A program made the translations under genes and the position numbers. A stretch of DNA of 64,000 nt from an uncultured Lachnospiraceae bacterium (GTDB lineage: Bacteria > Bacillota > Clostridia > Lachnospirales > Lachnospiraceae), in the NCBI GenBank assembly GCA_949878435.1, contig CATLAK010000005.1:94930-158929 (forward strand), read 5' to 3'. Every line of letters begins with the position of its first letter. Positions within the stretch are counted from its first letter, which is position 1. Below, in pieces: positions 7,941 through 16,827 of the stretch. The notes under the pieces were generated by a model, which had not been told where the DNA came from, did no database searches, and saw only the letters and a list, made by a program, of their open reading frames with translations.

Positions 7941-9938
7941 TTATTTATGCTGCCGCCTAAACTGCACAGGCGTCATTCCATAAGACTTCTTAAAGAGCCT
8001 GTTAAAGTGCTCCACCGTCTCGTATCCCACACTTGCCGCAATGCTTTCTACCGTCTGATTCGTCTCTCTTAACATGGCTCTTGCCTTTTTCATTCTCGCC
8101 TTTTTAACTGCCTCCTGAAATGTTGCCCCCGTATGTTCCTTAATGTACTTAGAAAGATAGGGACTGGAAAGATGAAAGTTCTCAGAAAGATTCTCTAATG
8201 TCACGTCTTTATAATGGTTCTGCACATAACGCATGATATCCACGATCCGCTCTTCTCTTCCTTCTCTTACATTTTCTCCCCGTGCCGTCTTGTTCCCTGC
8301 TGAAACCAGCGCAGCAATTGAGCTCTTGATGATGTCCTCATCGATCCCTACGCCCCAGTACATTTTTCCATTGCATAAAATCCCCACATAGGCAGCCGCT
8401 TTGGACGAGGATCCTCTTGACACGGCATGCTCCTCATAGACTGACAGTTCATAGCTGATGCCAAAGTAAAGCTTAATGGCATTGCTGACTGCATCCAGCC
8501 TGCCGTTTCCCGATGTCTCTATCACTCTGCGCTCTTTATTCTGTTCAATGGTCACTTCCGCAACGATTCCATCCTCCACCTGTCTGAAATGACATTCAGG
8601 AATATCAAAGATTTCTCGCTGGTTGATGTAATGATCCTCAAAGATACGGTAGATATCCTCCGGTAAAAGTTCCTTGTGCCTTTGATCCGAAATGCCTTTC
8701 ATCAGATATCCCACTTCTTCCTTCATCTTATCAGGCAGACCTATTCCAAAATTCTGCTTCAAGATAAAAGCAATGCCGCCTTTGCCCGACTGGCTGTTAA
8801 TCCGGATTACATCCGATTCATATTCTCTTCCTAAATCTTCCGGGTCAATAGGAAGATAGGGCACATCCCACCTTTTCCCGCTTTTTCCAGCATTGCGCCA
8901 TGCCATTCCCTTGGAAATGGCGTCCTGATGAGACCCTGAAAAAGCCGTAAAGACAAGATCTCCGGCATAAGGCATCCTCTCGTAGACTTTCATTCCGGTG
9001 AGCAGTTCATACGTTTCTCTCACTTTAGTGATATTGCTAAAGTCAAGTAAAGGCGCCACCCCATGGCACACCATATTCATCGCCAATGTGACGATGTCCA
9101 CATTGCCGGTCCTTTCTCCATTTCCAAAGAGCGTGCCTTCCACTCGGTCCGCCCCCGCCAGCACGCCAAACTCCGCATCGCTTATGCCGCACCCTCTGTC
9201 ATTGTGGGGATGTACGCTTAATACCACTGCATCCCTGTATTTCAAGTGCTTGTGGATATATTCTACCTGACAGGCAAATACATGGGGCATAGCAATCTGC
9301 ACCGTAGTTGGAATATTGATGATCGCCTTGTGGTCTTGATCCGGCTGCCATACATCCAGCACTGCATTGCAGACCTCCACAGCATAGTCGACTTCCGTTC
9401 CCGGAAAACTTTCCGGACTGTATTCAAAGGTATAGTTTCCCTTTGTTTCCTCTGCAATTTCCCGAAGCAGTCTCGCCCCGTCCACAGCCAGCTGCTTTAC
9501 TTCTTCCTTTGATTTTTTAAATACCTGCTCCCTTTGCGCCACAGAAGTAGAGTTGTACAGATGGACGACTGCCGAGGGCGCGCCCTCTAAAGCCTCGAAA
9601 GTTTTTCTGATGATGTGTTCCCTCGCCTGGGTCAGTACCTGAATGGTCACATCCTCCGGTATCATTCCACGCTCTATGAGCGCACGCACAAATTGATATT
9701 CTGTATCGGATGCCGCCGGAAACCCCACTTCAATCTCCTTAAATCCAATCTGTACCAGCATCCTGAAAAATTCTAATTTTTCCTCAAGTCCCATAGGCTC
9801 TATAAGCGCCTGGTTCCCATCCCTCAAATCCACACTGCACCAGATGGGCGGTATATCGATAGTATCCTTCTTCACCCAGTCATAAGTCACCTCAGGGGGC
9901 ATAAAATATGATCTTCCGTACTTTTCTGCTGCGTTCAT
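7941..9938 (-). CDS. leuA: 2-isopropylmalate synthase fused to an AraC-type DNA-binding domain
   Basis: The enzyme part condenses acetyl-CoA with 2-oxoisovalerate, the committed step to leucine. Residues 1 to about 550 are a complete class-2 LeuA. They include the metal/substrate motif [11 protein letters not shown] (34-44), HPHNDRG (243-249), GNGERTGN (272-279) and a full C-terminal allosteric domain with [13 protein letters not shown] and [14 protein letters not shown]. Residues 562-665 form a two-helix-turn-helix AraC domain: [20 protein letters not shown], then [20 protein letters not shown] and [14 protein letters not shown]. Nothing interrupts the frame. The ATG at 9938 has GGAGG at 7 nt and matches the family N-terminus; an in-frame ATG at 10001 behind GAGGAG is possible. 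Leucine-controlled DNA binding is inference. Confidence 0.93.
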   Translation of the reverse strand: MNAAEKYGRSYFMPPEVTYDWVKKDTIDIPPIWCSVDLRDGNQALIEPMGLEEKLEFFRMLVQIGFKEIEVGFPAASDTEYQFVRALIERGMIPEDVTIQVLTQAREHIIRKTFEALEGAPSAVVHLYNSTSVAQREQVFKKSKEEVKQLAVDGARLLREIAEETKGNYTFEYSPESFPGTEVDYAVEVCNAVLDVWQPDQDHKAIINIPTTVQIAMPHVFACQVEYIHKHLKYRDAVVLSVHPHNDRGCGISDAEFGVLAGADRVEGTLFGNGERTGNVDIVTLAMNMVCHGVAPLLDFSNITKVRETYELLTGMKVYERMPYAGDLVFTAFSGSHQDAISKGMAWRNAGKSGKRWDVPYLPIDPEDLGREYESDVIRINSQSGKGGIAFILKQNFGIGLPDKMKEEVGYLMKGISDQRHKELLPEDIYRIFEDHYINQREIFDIPECHFRQVEDGIVAEVTIEQNKERRVIETSGNGRLDAVSNAIKLYFGISYELSVYEEHAVSRGSSSKAAAYVGILCNGKMYWGVGIDEDIIKSSIAALVSAGNKTARGENVREGREERIVDIMRYVQNHYKDVTLENLSENFHLSSPYLSKYIKEHTGATFQEAVKKARMKKARAMLRETNQTVESIAASVGYETVEHFNRLFKKSYGMTPVQFRRQHK

Positions 9939-10083
9939 AACCATTCCTCCGTCTCTCATCCCTTTTATGCACATAACCATATGAGACTTAAACCTTATCA
10001 TAAGTCGGCTGCTCCTCACAAGGTATACTTTTAATCAATTTCATTGACTTTTTTTATCTCATTACTTTTTTTTACAGTTCTCC

Positions 10084-10112
10084 ATGACATCTATTGCTTT
10101 TTTGTGTATAAT
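10084..10112 (+). promoter_or_regulatory. Promoter of the flavodiiron protein gene
   Basis: ATGACA (10084-10089), a 17-bp spacer and TATAAT (10107-10112) precede the gene by about 97 nt. An oligo-A/T tract lies just upstream. The divergent leuA start is about 150 bp away. Confidence 0.75.
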
Positions 10113-10208
10113 GATGCTTGAATTGGTCATTTATATAGTATTCTGGGCACGAAAACTGTGTTTTACAGGTTATGCTCATATGAAAATTTAAAAATTGGAG
10201 GTATCCAC

Positions 10209-11366
10209 ATGATTACAGATGACATTCTCTACATTGGCGTAAATGATAAGGAAATTGACCTTTTTGAAGGACAGTATATGGTTCCCAACGGTATGTCTTA
10301 TAATTCGTATGTCATACTCGACGAGAAAATTGCAGTAATGGACACCGTTGACCACCGAAAGCAGGACGAATATCTTGCATCTCTCGACGCAGCACTAAAC
10401 GGCAGGCAGCCCGACTATCTGGTGGTTTCCCATGTAGAGCCTGATCATGCATCCAGCGTCAAGGCATTTCTTGAAAAATACCCCAGCGTCCAGCTGGTGG
10501 GCAATGCCAAGACCTTTCCCATGCTTGCGCAATATTTTGATTTAAATTTCGACACCGCCCTTACGGTAAAAGAAGGGGATGTTCTCTCTCTTGGGAAACA
10601 TGAACTTCACTTCCTCATGACCCCCATGGTTCACTGGCCGGAAGTCATGTTCACGTATGACAGCTTCGGCAAGGTTCTGTTCAGCGCAGATGCCTTCGGC
10701 AAATTTGGTTCCTTGGACACAGAAGAGGACTGGACCTGCGAGGCAAGGAGATATTACTTTAACATTGTAGGAAAATTCGGTGCTCCCGTACAGACTATCC
10801 TGAAAAAAGCATCCGCCCTGGACATTCAGATCATCTGTCCGCTCCACGGTCCTGTTTTAAAGGACAACCTGAGCTTCTACTTGGATAAATACCAGATCTG
10901 GAGCAGCTATGAACCGGAATCAGAAGGCGTCTTTATCGCCTACGCTTCCCTTCATGGCAATACCGCCTGCGCTGCAAATAAATTAAAAGAACTCCTGACT
11001 CAAAAAGGCTGCCCTAAAGTTGCCATTGCCGACCTTGCAAGGGACGATATGGCAGAAGCCTTGGAAGATGCTTTCCGCTACGGAAAGATCGTTCTCGCCG
11101 CCTCTTCCTACAACGGCAGCGTTATGCCCTTTATGGAAGACTTCCTGCATCATTTGAAAGGGAAAAATTATCAGAAACGAACCGTTGCGCTGATTGAGAA
11201 CGGCTCTTGGGCGCCTTCTGCCAACCGGACCATGACAGAACTTCTTACCCAGATGCGGGAGATTTCTATTCTGGATCTTTCCGTGACGATCCGGGGCGCG
11301 CTTAAAGACGAAGATGTGAACGTACTTTCCGATCTGGCAGATGCGCTGATCAAAAAAGATAATTGA
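10209..11366 (+). CDS. FprA-type flavodiiron protein (A-type flavoprotein)
   Basis: This 385-aa soluble oxidoreductase reduces O2 to water, or NO to N2O, and protects anaerobes from oxygen. The N-terminal metallo-beta-lactamase domain carries the di-iron ligand pattern in VVSHVEPDHASSVKAF, with further His/Asp ligands at MVHWPEVM, SADAFG and CPLHGPV. A C-terminal flavodoxin domain begins about residue 240 (GVFIAYASLHGNTACAA), where the FMN phosphate loop lies. No rubredoxin or flavin reductase domain follows, so electrons must come from a separate protein. The ATG at 10209 behind TTGGAGG was chosen over a frame opening 51 nt earlier. Its last 17 nt overlap the convergent TauE gene. Confidence 0.95.
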   Translation: MITDDILYIGVNDKEIDLFEGQYMVPNGMSYNSYVILDEKIAVMDTVDHRKQDEYLASLDAALNGRQPDYLVVSHVEPDHASSVKAFLEKYPSVQLVGNAKTFPMLAQYFDLNFDTALTVKEGDVLSLGKHELHFLMTPMVHWPEVMFTYDSFGKVLFSADAFGKFGSLDTEEDWTCEARRYYFNIVGKFGAPVQTILKKASALDIQIICPLHGPVLKDNLSFYLDKYQIWSSYEPESEGVFIAYASLHGNTACAANKLKELLTQKGCPKVAIADLARDDMAEALEDAFRYGKIVLAASSYNGSVMPFMEDFLHHLKGKNYQKRTVALIENGSWAPSANRTMTELLTQMREISILDLSVTIRGALKDEDVNVLSDLADALIKKDN

Positions 11367-12126
11367 CTGCCAGGATCACGCTTCCAAGAACCGCTAAAAT
11401 TACACCGGTTGCCCGGTTTAACGTAATCGCGGATGCCTTATTGGCGAACCTGGCTGCAATCCTTGCCCACAGCAGAGTGAAAAATACACATAGAACCAAA
11501 ATCATTATATCCGGTGCACCGCCGATTGCAAAATGCGAAAGTGCACCGGTAAATGCTGTAAATGCCATAATGAACACACTAGTTCCCACTGCCGTCTTTA
11601 ATTCATATCCCAATACCGATGTCAAGATCAGAAGCATCATCATTCCTCCGCCAGCCCCCACGAAACCACAGATAAATCCAATCAAACATCCGCATATAAT
11701 AGACTGTATCACACGCTTTTGGGCTGATACTGCTTCCATTGCCTCCTTAGTCGTCATAACTGGTCTTAAAATAAACTTGATTCCTAAAAGCAGTGTCATA
11801 AATACTGAAAAGCTTCCCATAGTCGTGTTCGGAACCAGACTGGACACATAGCTTCCAACCATGGTGAACGCCAAAACGGTCACCATCATCACCAGTCCGT
11901 TCTTGATATCCAGATTCTTATTTTTGCCGTAGGTATATGCGGAAACCGCGCTGGCAAGCACATCGGAAGCTAACGCGATGCCTACCGCCTCGTAAGCCGG
12001 CATGCCTAAGAAGGTAATCAACATAGGCGAGATTACCGCCGCCGCGCTCATTCCCGCAAAGCCCGTGCCAAGACCTGCGCCCATGCCTGCAAAGAAACAT
12101 ACCAGTATTTTTATCAATAGCTGCAT
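11350..12126 (-). CDS. TauE/SafE family anion exporter
   Basis: This 258-aa integral membrane protein of about eight helices belongs to the TauE/SafE (DUF81) family, which exports sulfite, sulfoacetate and related anions. The two half-repeats start at FFAGMGAGLGTGFAGMSAAA and GFICGFVGAGGGMMMLLIL, each with the family's Gly-rich turn. The ATG follows AAGAGG by 6 nt. The 3' end overlaps the convergent flavodiiron gene by 17 nt, which may produce antisense pairing of the two transcript ends. The substrate cannot be inferred from context. Confidence 0.88.
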   Translation of the reverse strand: MQLLIKILVCFFAGMGAGLGTGFAGMSAAAVISPMLITFLGMPAYEAVGIALASDVLASAVSAYTYGKNKNLDIKNGLVMMVTVLAFTMVGSYVSSLVPNTTMGSFSVFMTLLLGIKFILRPVMTTKEAMEAVSAQKRVIQSIICGCLIGFICGFVGAGGGMMMLLILTSVLGYELKTAVGTSVFIMAFTAFTGALSHFAIGGAPDIMILVLCVFFTLLWARIAARFANKASAITLNRATGVILAVLGSVILAVNYLF

Positions 12127-12159
12127 CCTTTTACCTCTTTTCTGTGTAATGTAATTCAG

Positions 12160-13071
12160 CTATTGTACCTCTTTTTCTGCCGGGAGGCAACCCTCTGCCC
12201 TACAATTCTCGTATATTTTCTCATAGTCATAAGGAGGGTCTGCTTCAAATGCCTGCTCATAAATCGGACGTACCACTTCCAAAGCTTCCTCTAATTCCTC
12301 TGAAATTTCTTCCAAGCTTTTATTCTTCTCTATTTTTTTACATATTTGCTTGATCAATCTTATTATTTCACCCTTAGACATCCCTTCTTGCTTTGCATAT
12401 GCGATTTCTTCCCATCTTTGCATATATTTCACCCCTATCTTTTCTGATGCCTTGATTTTCCTGACATTTTCATGAATCTGCCGAATACGGGCGCTTTCAA
12501 TTGTTTCTGCCGTCTCATCCGTCGAAGATGTAATGTATCCCATAAAATCCAGAAATTCCTGTGAAAACGCTTCCCTGTTCTTTCCCTTTGTATTGATAAA
12601 TACTCTGACAGCTCCATCGCCAATCTTAAGTTCAGGGCACTCCCGGCATACCCCTTCAAATGTATACCGATAGAGTCCTTTTCCAAAAATATCAAATGGC
12701 GCTATCATAATAAAGCAACTGTCATTGAGCAAATTAAAGTCTGTGCTCCCCGGTTCTAGCAGTGATACGTCCAATTGGGCCTGATAATAACGGCTTCTCT
12801 TTTTTAGATTACCTGTATTCTTCTGCTGCATTTCTGTATAATAAATTTTCTTTTCCTTGTCCATGCCGATGACATCCAGCCGTATCTGCCTAAGCTGCGG
12901 AGACACACGAAACTCCTTCTCCGTTTCAGGTCTTTCCAAAATTTCAATTTCGTTCTCAAGCAGGATACGAATTACTGCCTGATAGCATTCTGCATCTTCC
13001 ATCACTTCATCGAACAGAAATTTGTCCATCAGATTCAGCTTGTCAAGCTTTGTTGCCACATTTTTCATCAT
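12160..13071 (-). CDS. Rpn family / PD-(D/E)XK nuclease family transposase-like protein
   Basis: This 303-aa protein belongs to the Rpn group often annotated as PD-(D/E)XK nuclease family transposase. The start TKLDKLNLMDKFLFDEVMED is typical. The nuclease core appears as RLDVIGMDKEKKIYYTEMQQ, giving the D...ExQ pattern, followed by RSRYYQAQLD and the conserved LNDSCFIMIAPFDIFGKGLYRY. The C-terminal third is a charged helical tail. Rpn proteins are known to promote RecA-independent recombination and to have DNase activity. The first ATG has AAAGGAGG at 6 nt. It is intact and full length, unlike the remnant at 33582. No terminal repeats flank it. Confidence 0.9.
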   Translation of the reverse strand: MMKNVATKLDKLNLMDKFLFDEVMEDAECYQAVIRILLENEIEILERPETEKEFRVSPQLRQIRLDVIGMDKEKKIYYTEMQQKNTGNLKKRSRYYQAQLDVSLLEPGSTDFNLLNDSCFIMIAPFDIFGKGLYRYTFEGVCRECPELKIGDGAVRVFINTKGKNREAFSQEFLDFMGYITSSTDETAETIESARIRQIHENVRKIKASEKIGVKYMQRWEEIAYAKQEGMSKGEIIRLIKQICKKIEKNKSLEEISEELEEALEVVRPIYEQAFEADPPYDYEKIYENCRAEGCLPAEKEVQ

Positions 13072-13513
13072 ACACTTTCCTCCTTTATGCAGGGGATGCA
13101 GATGAAATGCAGCTATTCTCTATTCCATCAAAAAACGCCTCTGACTTCTATCACCGCTCTTCATCCTGATTCCTGCCATGTTAAGTTTATTGGATTTCAA
13201 AAGCAGGATTTCATAGATTTGAGAACAGATCTGTCCTATAGATACGGCTATACCGCAAACAGGCTTTTGCCCGAAGAAACCTTTTGCTTTTCATTTACTA
13301 TATCATATAATAAATTATATAGCAATCTATTTTGTGCTTTTTTTAGTTTTTATAGAATTTTATCCCGCTCCCCGTACGTTCTGAACTGTGATAACCTTTT
13401 TACATTACATGTCATTTTATGCAGAATAAAAATTGACATTATTTCTGTCATTCTATATTATAGATAGATATAGGGGCTTAAAGCCCTAGTCTTACGAGAG
13501 GGAGGAAATCAAA
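13072..13513 (+). promoter_or_regulatory. Intergenic region with promoter (13433-13461) of the DUF5684 gene
   Basis: No coding gene is supported in this 442-bp gap; a 126-codon frame starting at 13087 has no family features. Near its right end, TTGACA (13433-13438) and TATTAT (13456-13461) are separated by 17 bp. The leader then contains a small GGGGCTTAAAGCCCT hairpin and the ribosome site GAGGGAGGAAAT before the ATG at 13514. The left 300 bp is AT-rich with no repeats that I can identify. Confidence 0.8.
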
Positions 13514-13912
13514 ATGAACGCTGGAGACTATTATTACGATTCCTACGATGCGCTGTATGCGACAATCGGCACTGGTGTCCTGATATTTTACTGCATTTTC
13601 GTGCTTGCAATTCTTGTTATAACCTTAGTTGCACAATGGAAAATATTTGCTAAAGCAGGAAAACCGGGATGGGCATGTCTGGTACCTTTTTACAGTACGT
13701 ACTGTCTGTATGACATTGCCATGGGCAGCGGATGGTTATTTCTGCTTGCCTTTATACCCTGCGTCGGTTTTGTCATGGCAATCATACTGAACATCAAACT
13801 TGCGCAAGCCTTTGGCAAAGGCATCGGATTTGCAGTCGGTCTTATCTTCTTACCTATCATCTTTTTACTGATTTTAGCATTCAGCAAAGATGAATACATC
13901 GGACCGCAGTAA
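13514..13912 (+). CDS. DUF5684 family membrane protein
   Basis: This 132-aa integral membrane protein has an acidic, tyrosine-rich N-terminus (MNAGDYYYDSYDALY) and four hydrophobic segments. A conserved central motif reads WKIFAKAGKPGWACLVPFYS, followed by LYDIAMGSGW, which is diagnostic of DUF5684. Members of this family resemble signal-peptidase-associated or small transporter-like membrane proteins, but no activity is known. It has its own promoter and a strong terminator, so it forms a single-gene unit. The ATG has GGAGG 9 nt upstream. Confidence 0.85.
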   Translation: MNAGDYYYDSYDALYATIGTGVLIFYCIFVLAILVITLVAQWKIFAKAGKPGWACLVPFYSTYCLYDIAMGSGWLFLLAFIPCVGFVMAIILNIKLAQAFGKGIGFAVGLIFLPIIFLLILAFSKDEYIGPQ

Positions 13913-13937
13913 TATTGTCCAAGAATATCTTAAGTAG

Positions 13938-13968
13938 AAAAACCCTGCAGCTAAGCTGCGGGGTTTTT
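13938..13968. terminator. Bidirectional rho-independent terminator
   Basis: An 11-bp stem with one G-T pair (AACCCTGCAGC and GCTGCGGGGTT, loop TAA) is flanked by AAAAA on the left and TTTTT on the right. It separates the convergent DUF5684 and anti-sigma genes and should stop both. Confidence 0.95.
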
Positions 13969-13972
13969 CTAT

Positions 13973-14848
13973 TCACCGAATCACTTTTAATTCAAATGGG
14001 TATTTCTCCTTTCCCCTATAAAGCAGGTCGATTTCAAAAGTTTTTCCTTCGATTAATGCAAACGAAGAATAGGCAGGTAAAAGAATTTCTATCTCTTCTC
14101 CTTCTTCCAGACAGCCGGATTCATCCTTGACAACCACTGCAGTATATACGGTCCCTATCGACTGTGCGCTTTCGCTGCCGTCAAGCCAGCTTGTTCCCTC
14201 CAGCACATCAACCGTCACCTTTTCTATGACAGCACCGTCCTCAAGCTCTGCCACCCCACTTTGCTTTGGTGCAGATGCATATTCGGATGCCGCACTGTCA
14301 GAGCTACTTTCCATTTTCTTATCTTCCTCTCTCATGTAGTCCAATACGCTTTCTTCCACAACTGCTGCATTCTCCAGCGTATCTTCACTACCAGCTTCTC
14401 CGGCATCTGCATCAGCCCCGGCTGAGCGAACATCCGCCGCCATATCTGCATCTGCTGCCGTATCTGCTGCGTTTTCCGCTCCTCCTGCCGCAGCATCAAA
14501 AGCAGTTCCGTCCGCCTGTGCTCCTTCGGCTGCTTCCGGTGCACATTCTTCCATCATCCCACCGCTTTCTTCCGGGGCGCTGCTATCTGCCGCCATTTCA
14601 TAGTTGCTGCTCTTTTGCCCCTGCTGCCTTAAGAAAACTGCCGCCGGGAGAATCAGCACTACGCAAAGCACTGCCGCTGCCATACCCGCATATTTTCTGA
14701 AATAAATCTTTTTCTTTTCTTTTGGATGGTGCTCTTCCCTTTTCTCAGGTGCGGATTTTTCCGATAATCCAGCTTCGATTCTGTCCCACAGATCCGGAGT
14801 TTCTCTGTTCGCCAGTTCTTTATATGCCTGTTCAAAATCCTTGCTCAT
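13973..14848 (-). CDS. Putative membrane-anchored anti-sigma factor
   Basis: The gene overlaps the end of the ECF sigma gene, so the protein is likely its regulator. Residues 1-30 (MSKDFEQAYKELANRETPDL) form a short helical cytoplasmic segment of the type that binds sigma factors. A basic stretch and one transmembrane helix follow (about residues 52-72, YAGMAAAVLCVVLILPAAVF). An Ala/Glu/Asp-rich, low-complexity linker of about 110 residues precedes a C-terminal beta-rich domain (VEKVTVDVLEGTSW onward; EEIEILLPAYSSF). No zinc-binding HxxxCxxC motif is present. The ATG at 14848 lies 7 nt after GGAGG; an in-frame GTG two codons upstream is less well placed. Anti-sigma function is inferred from position and topology. 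Confidence 0.78.
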   Translation of the reverse strand: MSKDFEQAYKELANRETPDLWDRIEAGLSEKSAPEKREEHHPKEKKKIYFRKYAGMAAAVLCVVLILPAAVFLRQQGQKSSNYEMAADSSAPEESGGMMEECAPEAAEGAQADGTAFDAAAGGAENAADTAADADMAADVRSAGADADAGEAGSEDTLENAAVVEESVLDYMREEDKKMESSSDSAASEYASAPKQSGVAELEDGAVIEKVTVDVLEGTSWLDGSESAQSIGTVYTAVVVKDESGCLEEGEEIEILLPAYSSFALIEGKTFEIDLLYRGKEKYPFELKVIR

Positions 14849-15413
14849 ATCCACACCTCCTTAACTTCTTAATCGCATTCTGATATTTCCATGTCACAGT
14901 TCCCATGGGAATCTCCATGCACTGCGCAATTTCTTTAAATGTAAGTTCTCCTAAAATTTTGAGGCTGACGATCTGACGTTCCGAAGGCTTTAGGGTATCA
15001 AGCGCCTGCTTGACAGTCATGCTTTCAACTACCTCCTGCTCCACACTGCTGCCTGTATCTGCTGGGGAAAGTTTCACTCCCTGCCGCTTTTCTTCCTCCG
15101 CATCTGCACCCAAATCCTGCATCAGTGCCGTCAGTTCCTCTTTCTTGTGTTTCCTCAAAAAATCAATTGCCATATTTCTCGCCATAACGGCAAGATAGCC
15201 TTTGTGACCGCTGCCGGGCTTAAACTGCTCTGCCTTGTCCCAGAGTCTTATAAAAAAATCGCTGGTCACATCCTCCGCATTTTCTTTACTTTGCAGCACC
15301 TCAAAAATAATCCGGTAAATATATCCCACATAGTTCTCATAGATTTCCTTTAAACCTGATTTGTCTCCCCGGACCATTCGTGCCACAGCTTCTTCAAATT
15401 GATGTTCGTTCAC
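14832..15413 (-). CDS. ECF-type RNA polymerase sigma factor
   Basis: This 193-aa sigma-70 family protein has region 2 (about residues 15-95) with YIYRIIFEVLQSKENAEDV and DFFIRLWDKAEQFKPGS, which recognise the -10 and melt DNA. A variable linker rich in Glu/Asp follows. Region 4 reads LKPSERQIVSLKILGELTFK then IPMGTVTWKYQNAIKKLR, the helix-turn-helix that contacts the -35. It has the domain plan of ECF sigma factors with an anti-sigma gene directly downstream (overlap about 17 nt). The start is a GTG with GGGAGG 5 nt upstream. Target promoters are unknown; self-activation is likely but no clear ECF motif was identified upstream. Confidence 0.92.
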   Translation of the reverse strand: MNEHQFEEAVARMVRGDKSGLKEIYENYVGYIYRIIFEVLQSKENAEDVTSDFFIRLWDKAEQFKPGSGHKGYLAVMARNMAIDFLRKHKKEELTALMQDLGADAEEEKRQGVKLSPADTGSSVEQEVVESMTVKQALDTLKPSERQIVSLKILGELTFKEIAQCMEIPMGTVTWKYQNAIKKLRRCGYEQGF

Positions 15414-15503
15414 CTTTGCCTCCCTCTTCTTTGGTACGTATAAAGCCGCGTCATTTTATGGGAACCATTTTATTTTAACAATGAATACTTGCACATCTTA
15501 TAG

Positions 15504-15538
15504 AAAAAGTTGCCGCCGGAAGATTTTCCGGTAACAAC
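15504..15538 (-). terminator. Rho-independent terminator of dapL
   Basis: On the minus strand GTTGTTACCGGAA pairs with TTCCGGCGGCAAC (two G-T pairs and one mismatch), followed by TTTTTC, 32 nt past the dapL stop. Confidence 0.85.
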
Positions 15539-15570
15539 TCTTTCTAAGGTCTGTGATCTTCTTTTTATAA

Positions 15571-16785
15571 TTACAGTGCTTTGATCCTGTCCACTGCCTC
15601 CACCGTATTCTCATAGCTTCCAAATGCCGTCAGCCTGAAATAGGTCTCGCCGCTTGGTCCGAATCCCGAACCGGGGGTTCCCACCACATTTGCCTTTTCA
15701 AGAAGATAGTCAAAGAACTCCCAGCTGGTCATTCCATCAGGCGCTTTCAGCCAGATATAAGGCGCATTCACGCCGCCGGATACCGTGTAGCCTGCGCTCT
15801 TTAAGCCTTCCAGAATATACTTTGCATTGTTCATATAATAAGCCACCTGCTGCTTTAACTGGGCTTTTCCCTCTTCGGAATAAACTGCCTCCCCGGCACG
15901 CTGTACGATGTACGGCGCTCCGTTGTACTTGGTTCCATGCCTTCTTGCCCATAAGGAGTGCAGGGAAACTTCTCCGCACTTCAATTCCTTGGGAATCACC
16001 GTAAAGCCAAGACGCACCCCTGTAAATCCGGCATTCTTTGAGAAAGAGCGAAGCTCGATTGCACAGCTTTTTGCACCCTCGCATTCATAAATGGAATGGG
16101 GCACATTTTCTTCTGAAATGTATGCCTCATAGGCAGCATCATAAATAATCACTGCACCTGTCTTATTGGCGTAATCCACCCATTCCTGAAGCTGATCCTT
16201 CGTGATGGTAGAACCGGTAGGATTATTAGGGAAGCACAGATAAATCAGATCCGGCGTCTCTTTGGGAAGCTGGGGCGCAAAATTATTTTCTGCAGTGCAA
16301 GGCATATAAATCACATCACTCCATGTCTCCTTGGCACTGTCATAAGTTCCGGTTCTCCCTGCCATGACATTGGTGTCCACATATACGGGATATACAGGAT
16401 CACAGACAGCAATCCTGTTATCTGTGCTGAAAATTTCCTGAATATTTCCCGAATCACATTTAGCGCCGTCAGATACGAAAATCTCATCTGCCGCGATTTC
16501 ACATCCCCTTGCCTTATAATCATTGTTGGCAATGGCATTTCTAAGGAACTCATACCCGAGGTCAGGGGCATACCCCTTAAAAGTCTCCGCCTTTGCCATT
16601 TCATCTACAGCTCCATGAAGCGCTGTGATAATTGCCGGAGCTAAGGGCTGCGTTACATCGCCGATTCCAAGGCGGATGATCTTCTTATCCGGATTGGCCT
16701 GTGCATATGCATTTACCTTTTTCCCAATGGTTGAAAACAGATAACTCCCGGGAAGTTTTAAATAGTTGTCGTTAATCTTGAACAT
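15571..16785 (-). CDS. dapL: LL-diaminopimelate aminotransferase
   Basis: This PLP enzyme of about 404 aa converts tetrahydrodipicolinate directly to LL-diaminopimelate using glutamate, bypassing the acylated intermediates in lysine and cell-wall synthesis. It begins [20 protein letters not shown], the standard DapL N-terminus. The PLP-binding lysine is in [15 protein letters not shown], and the substrate-specificity motifs [12 protein letters not shown] and [13 protein letters not shown] are present. The ATG at 16785 follows AGGAGG by 8 nt; a longer frame opening at 16803 would include the ribosome site. It is immediately downstream of dapF (gap of 42 nt), so the last two steps to meso-diaminopimelate are in one operon, terminated at 15504. 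Confidence 0.96.
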   Translation of the reverse strand: MFKINDNYLKLPGSYLFSTIGKKVNAYAQANPDKKIIRLGIGDVTQPLAPAIITALHGAVDEMAKAETFKGYAPDLGYEFLRNAIANNDYKARGCEIAADEIFVSDGAKCDSGNIQEIFSTDNRIAVCDPVYPVYVDTNVMAGRTGTYDSAKETWSDVIYMPCTAENNFAPQLPKETPDLIYLCFPNNPTGSTITKDQLQEWVDYANKTGAVIIYDAAYEAYISEENVPHSIYECEGAKSCAIELRSFSKNAGFTGVRLGFTVIPKELKCGEVSLHSLWARRHGTKYNGAPYIVQRAGEAVYSEEGKAQLKQQVAYYMNNAKYILEGLKSAGYTVSGGVNAPYIWLKAPDGMTSWEFFDYLLEKANVVGTPGSGFGPSGETYFRLTAFGSYENTVEAVDRIKAL

Positions 16786-16827
16786 ATTGTTTTCCTCCTG
16801 CATCTTCTTTTGGCTTTACGCTTTCCT

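Noticed and set aside
9939..10208. T-box or leucine leader peptide upstream of leuA
   Set aside because: No T-box core motif and no run of leucine codons followed by a terminator could be found on the minus strand.
13087..13467. Plus-strand open frame of 126 codons between the Rpn gene and DUF5684
   Set aside because: No ribosome site, no domain signature, and composition unlike neighbouring proteins; the promoter of the next gene lies within it.
14266..14700. Plus-strand open frame of 144 codons opposite the anti-sigma gene
   Set aside because: It is the shadow of the Ala/Glu-rich linker and is dominated by Pro, Leu and His.
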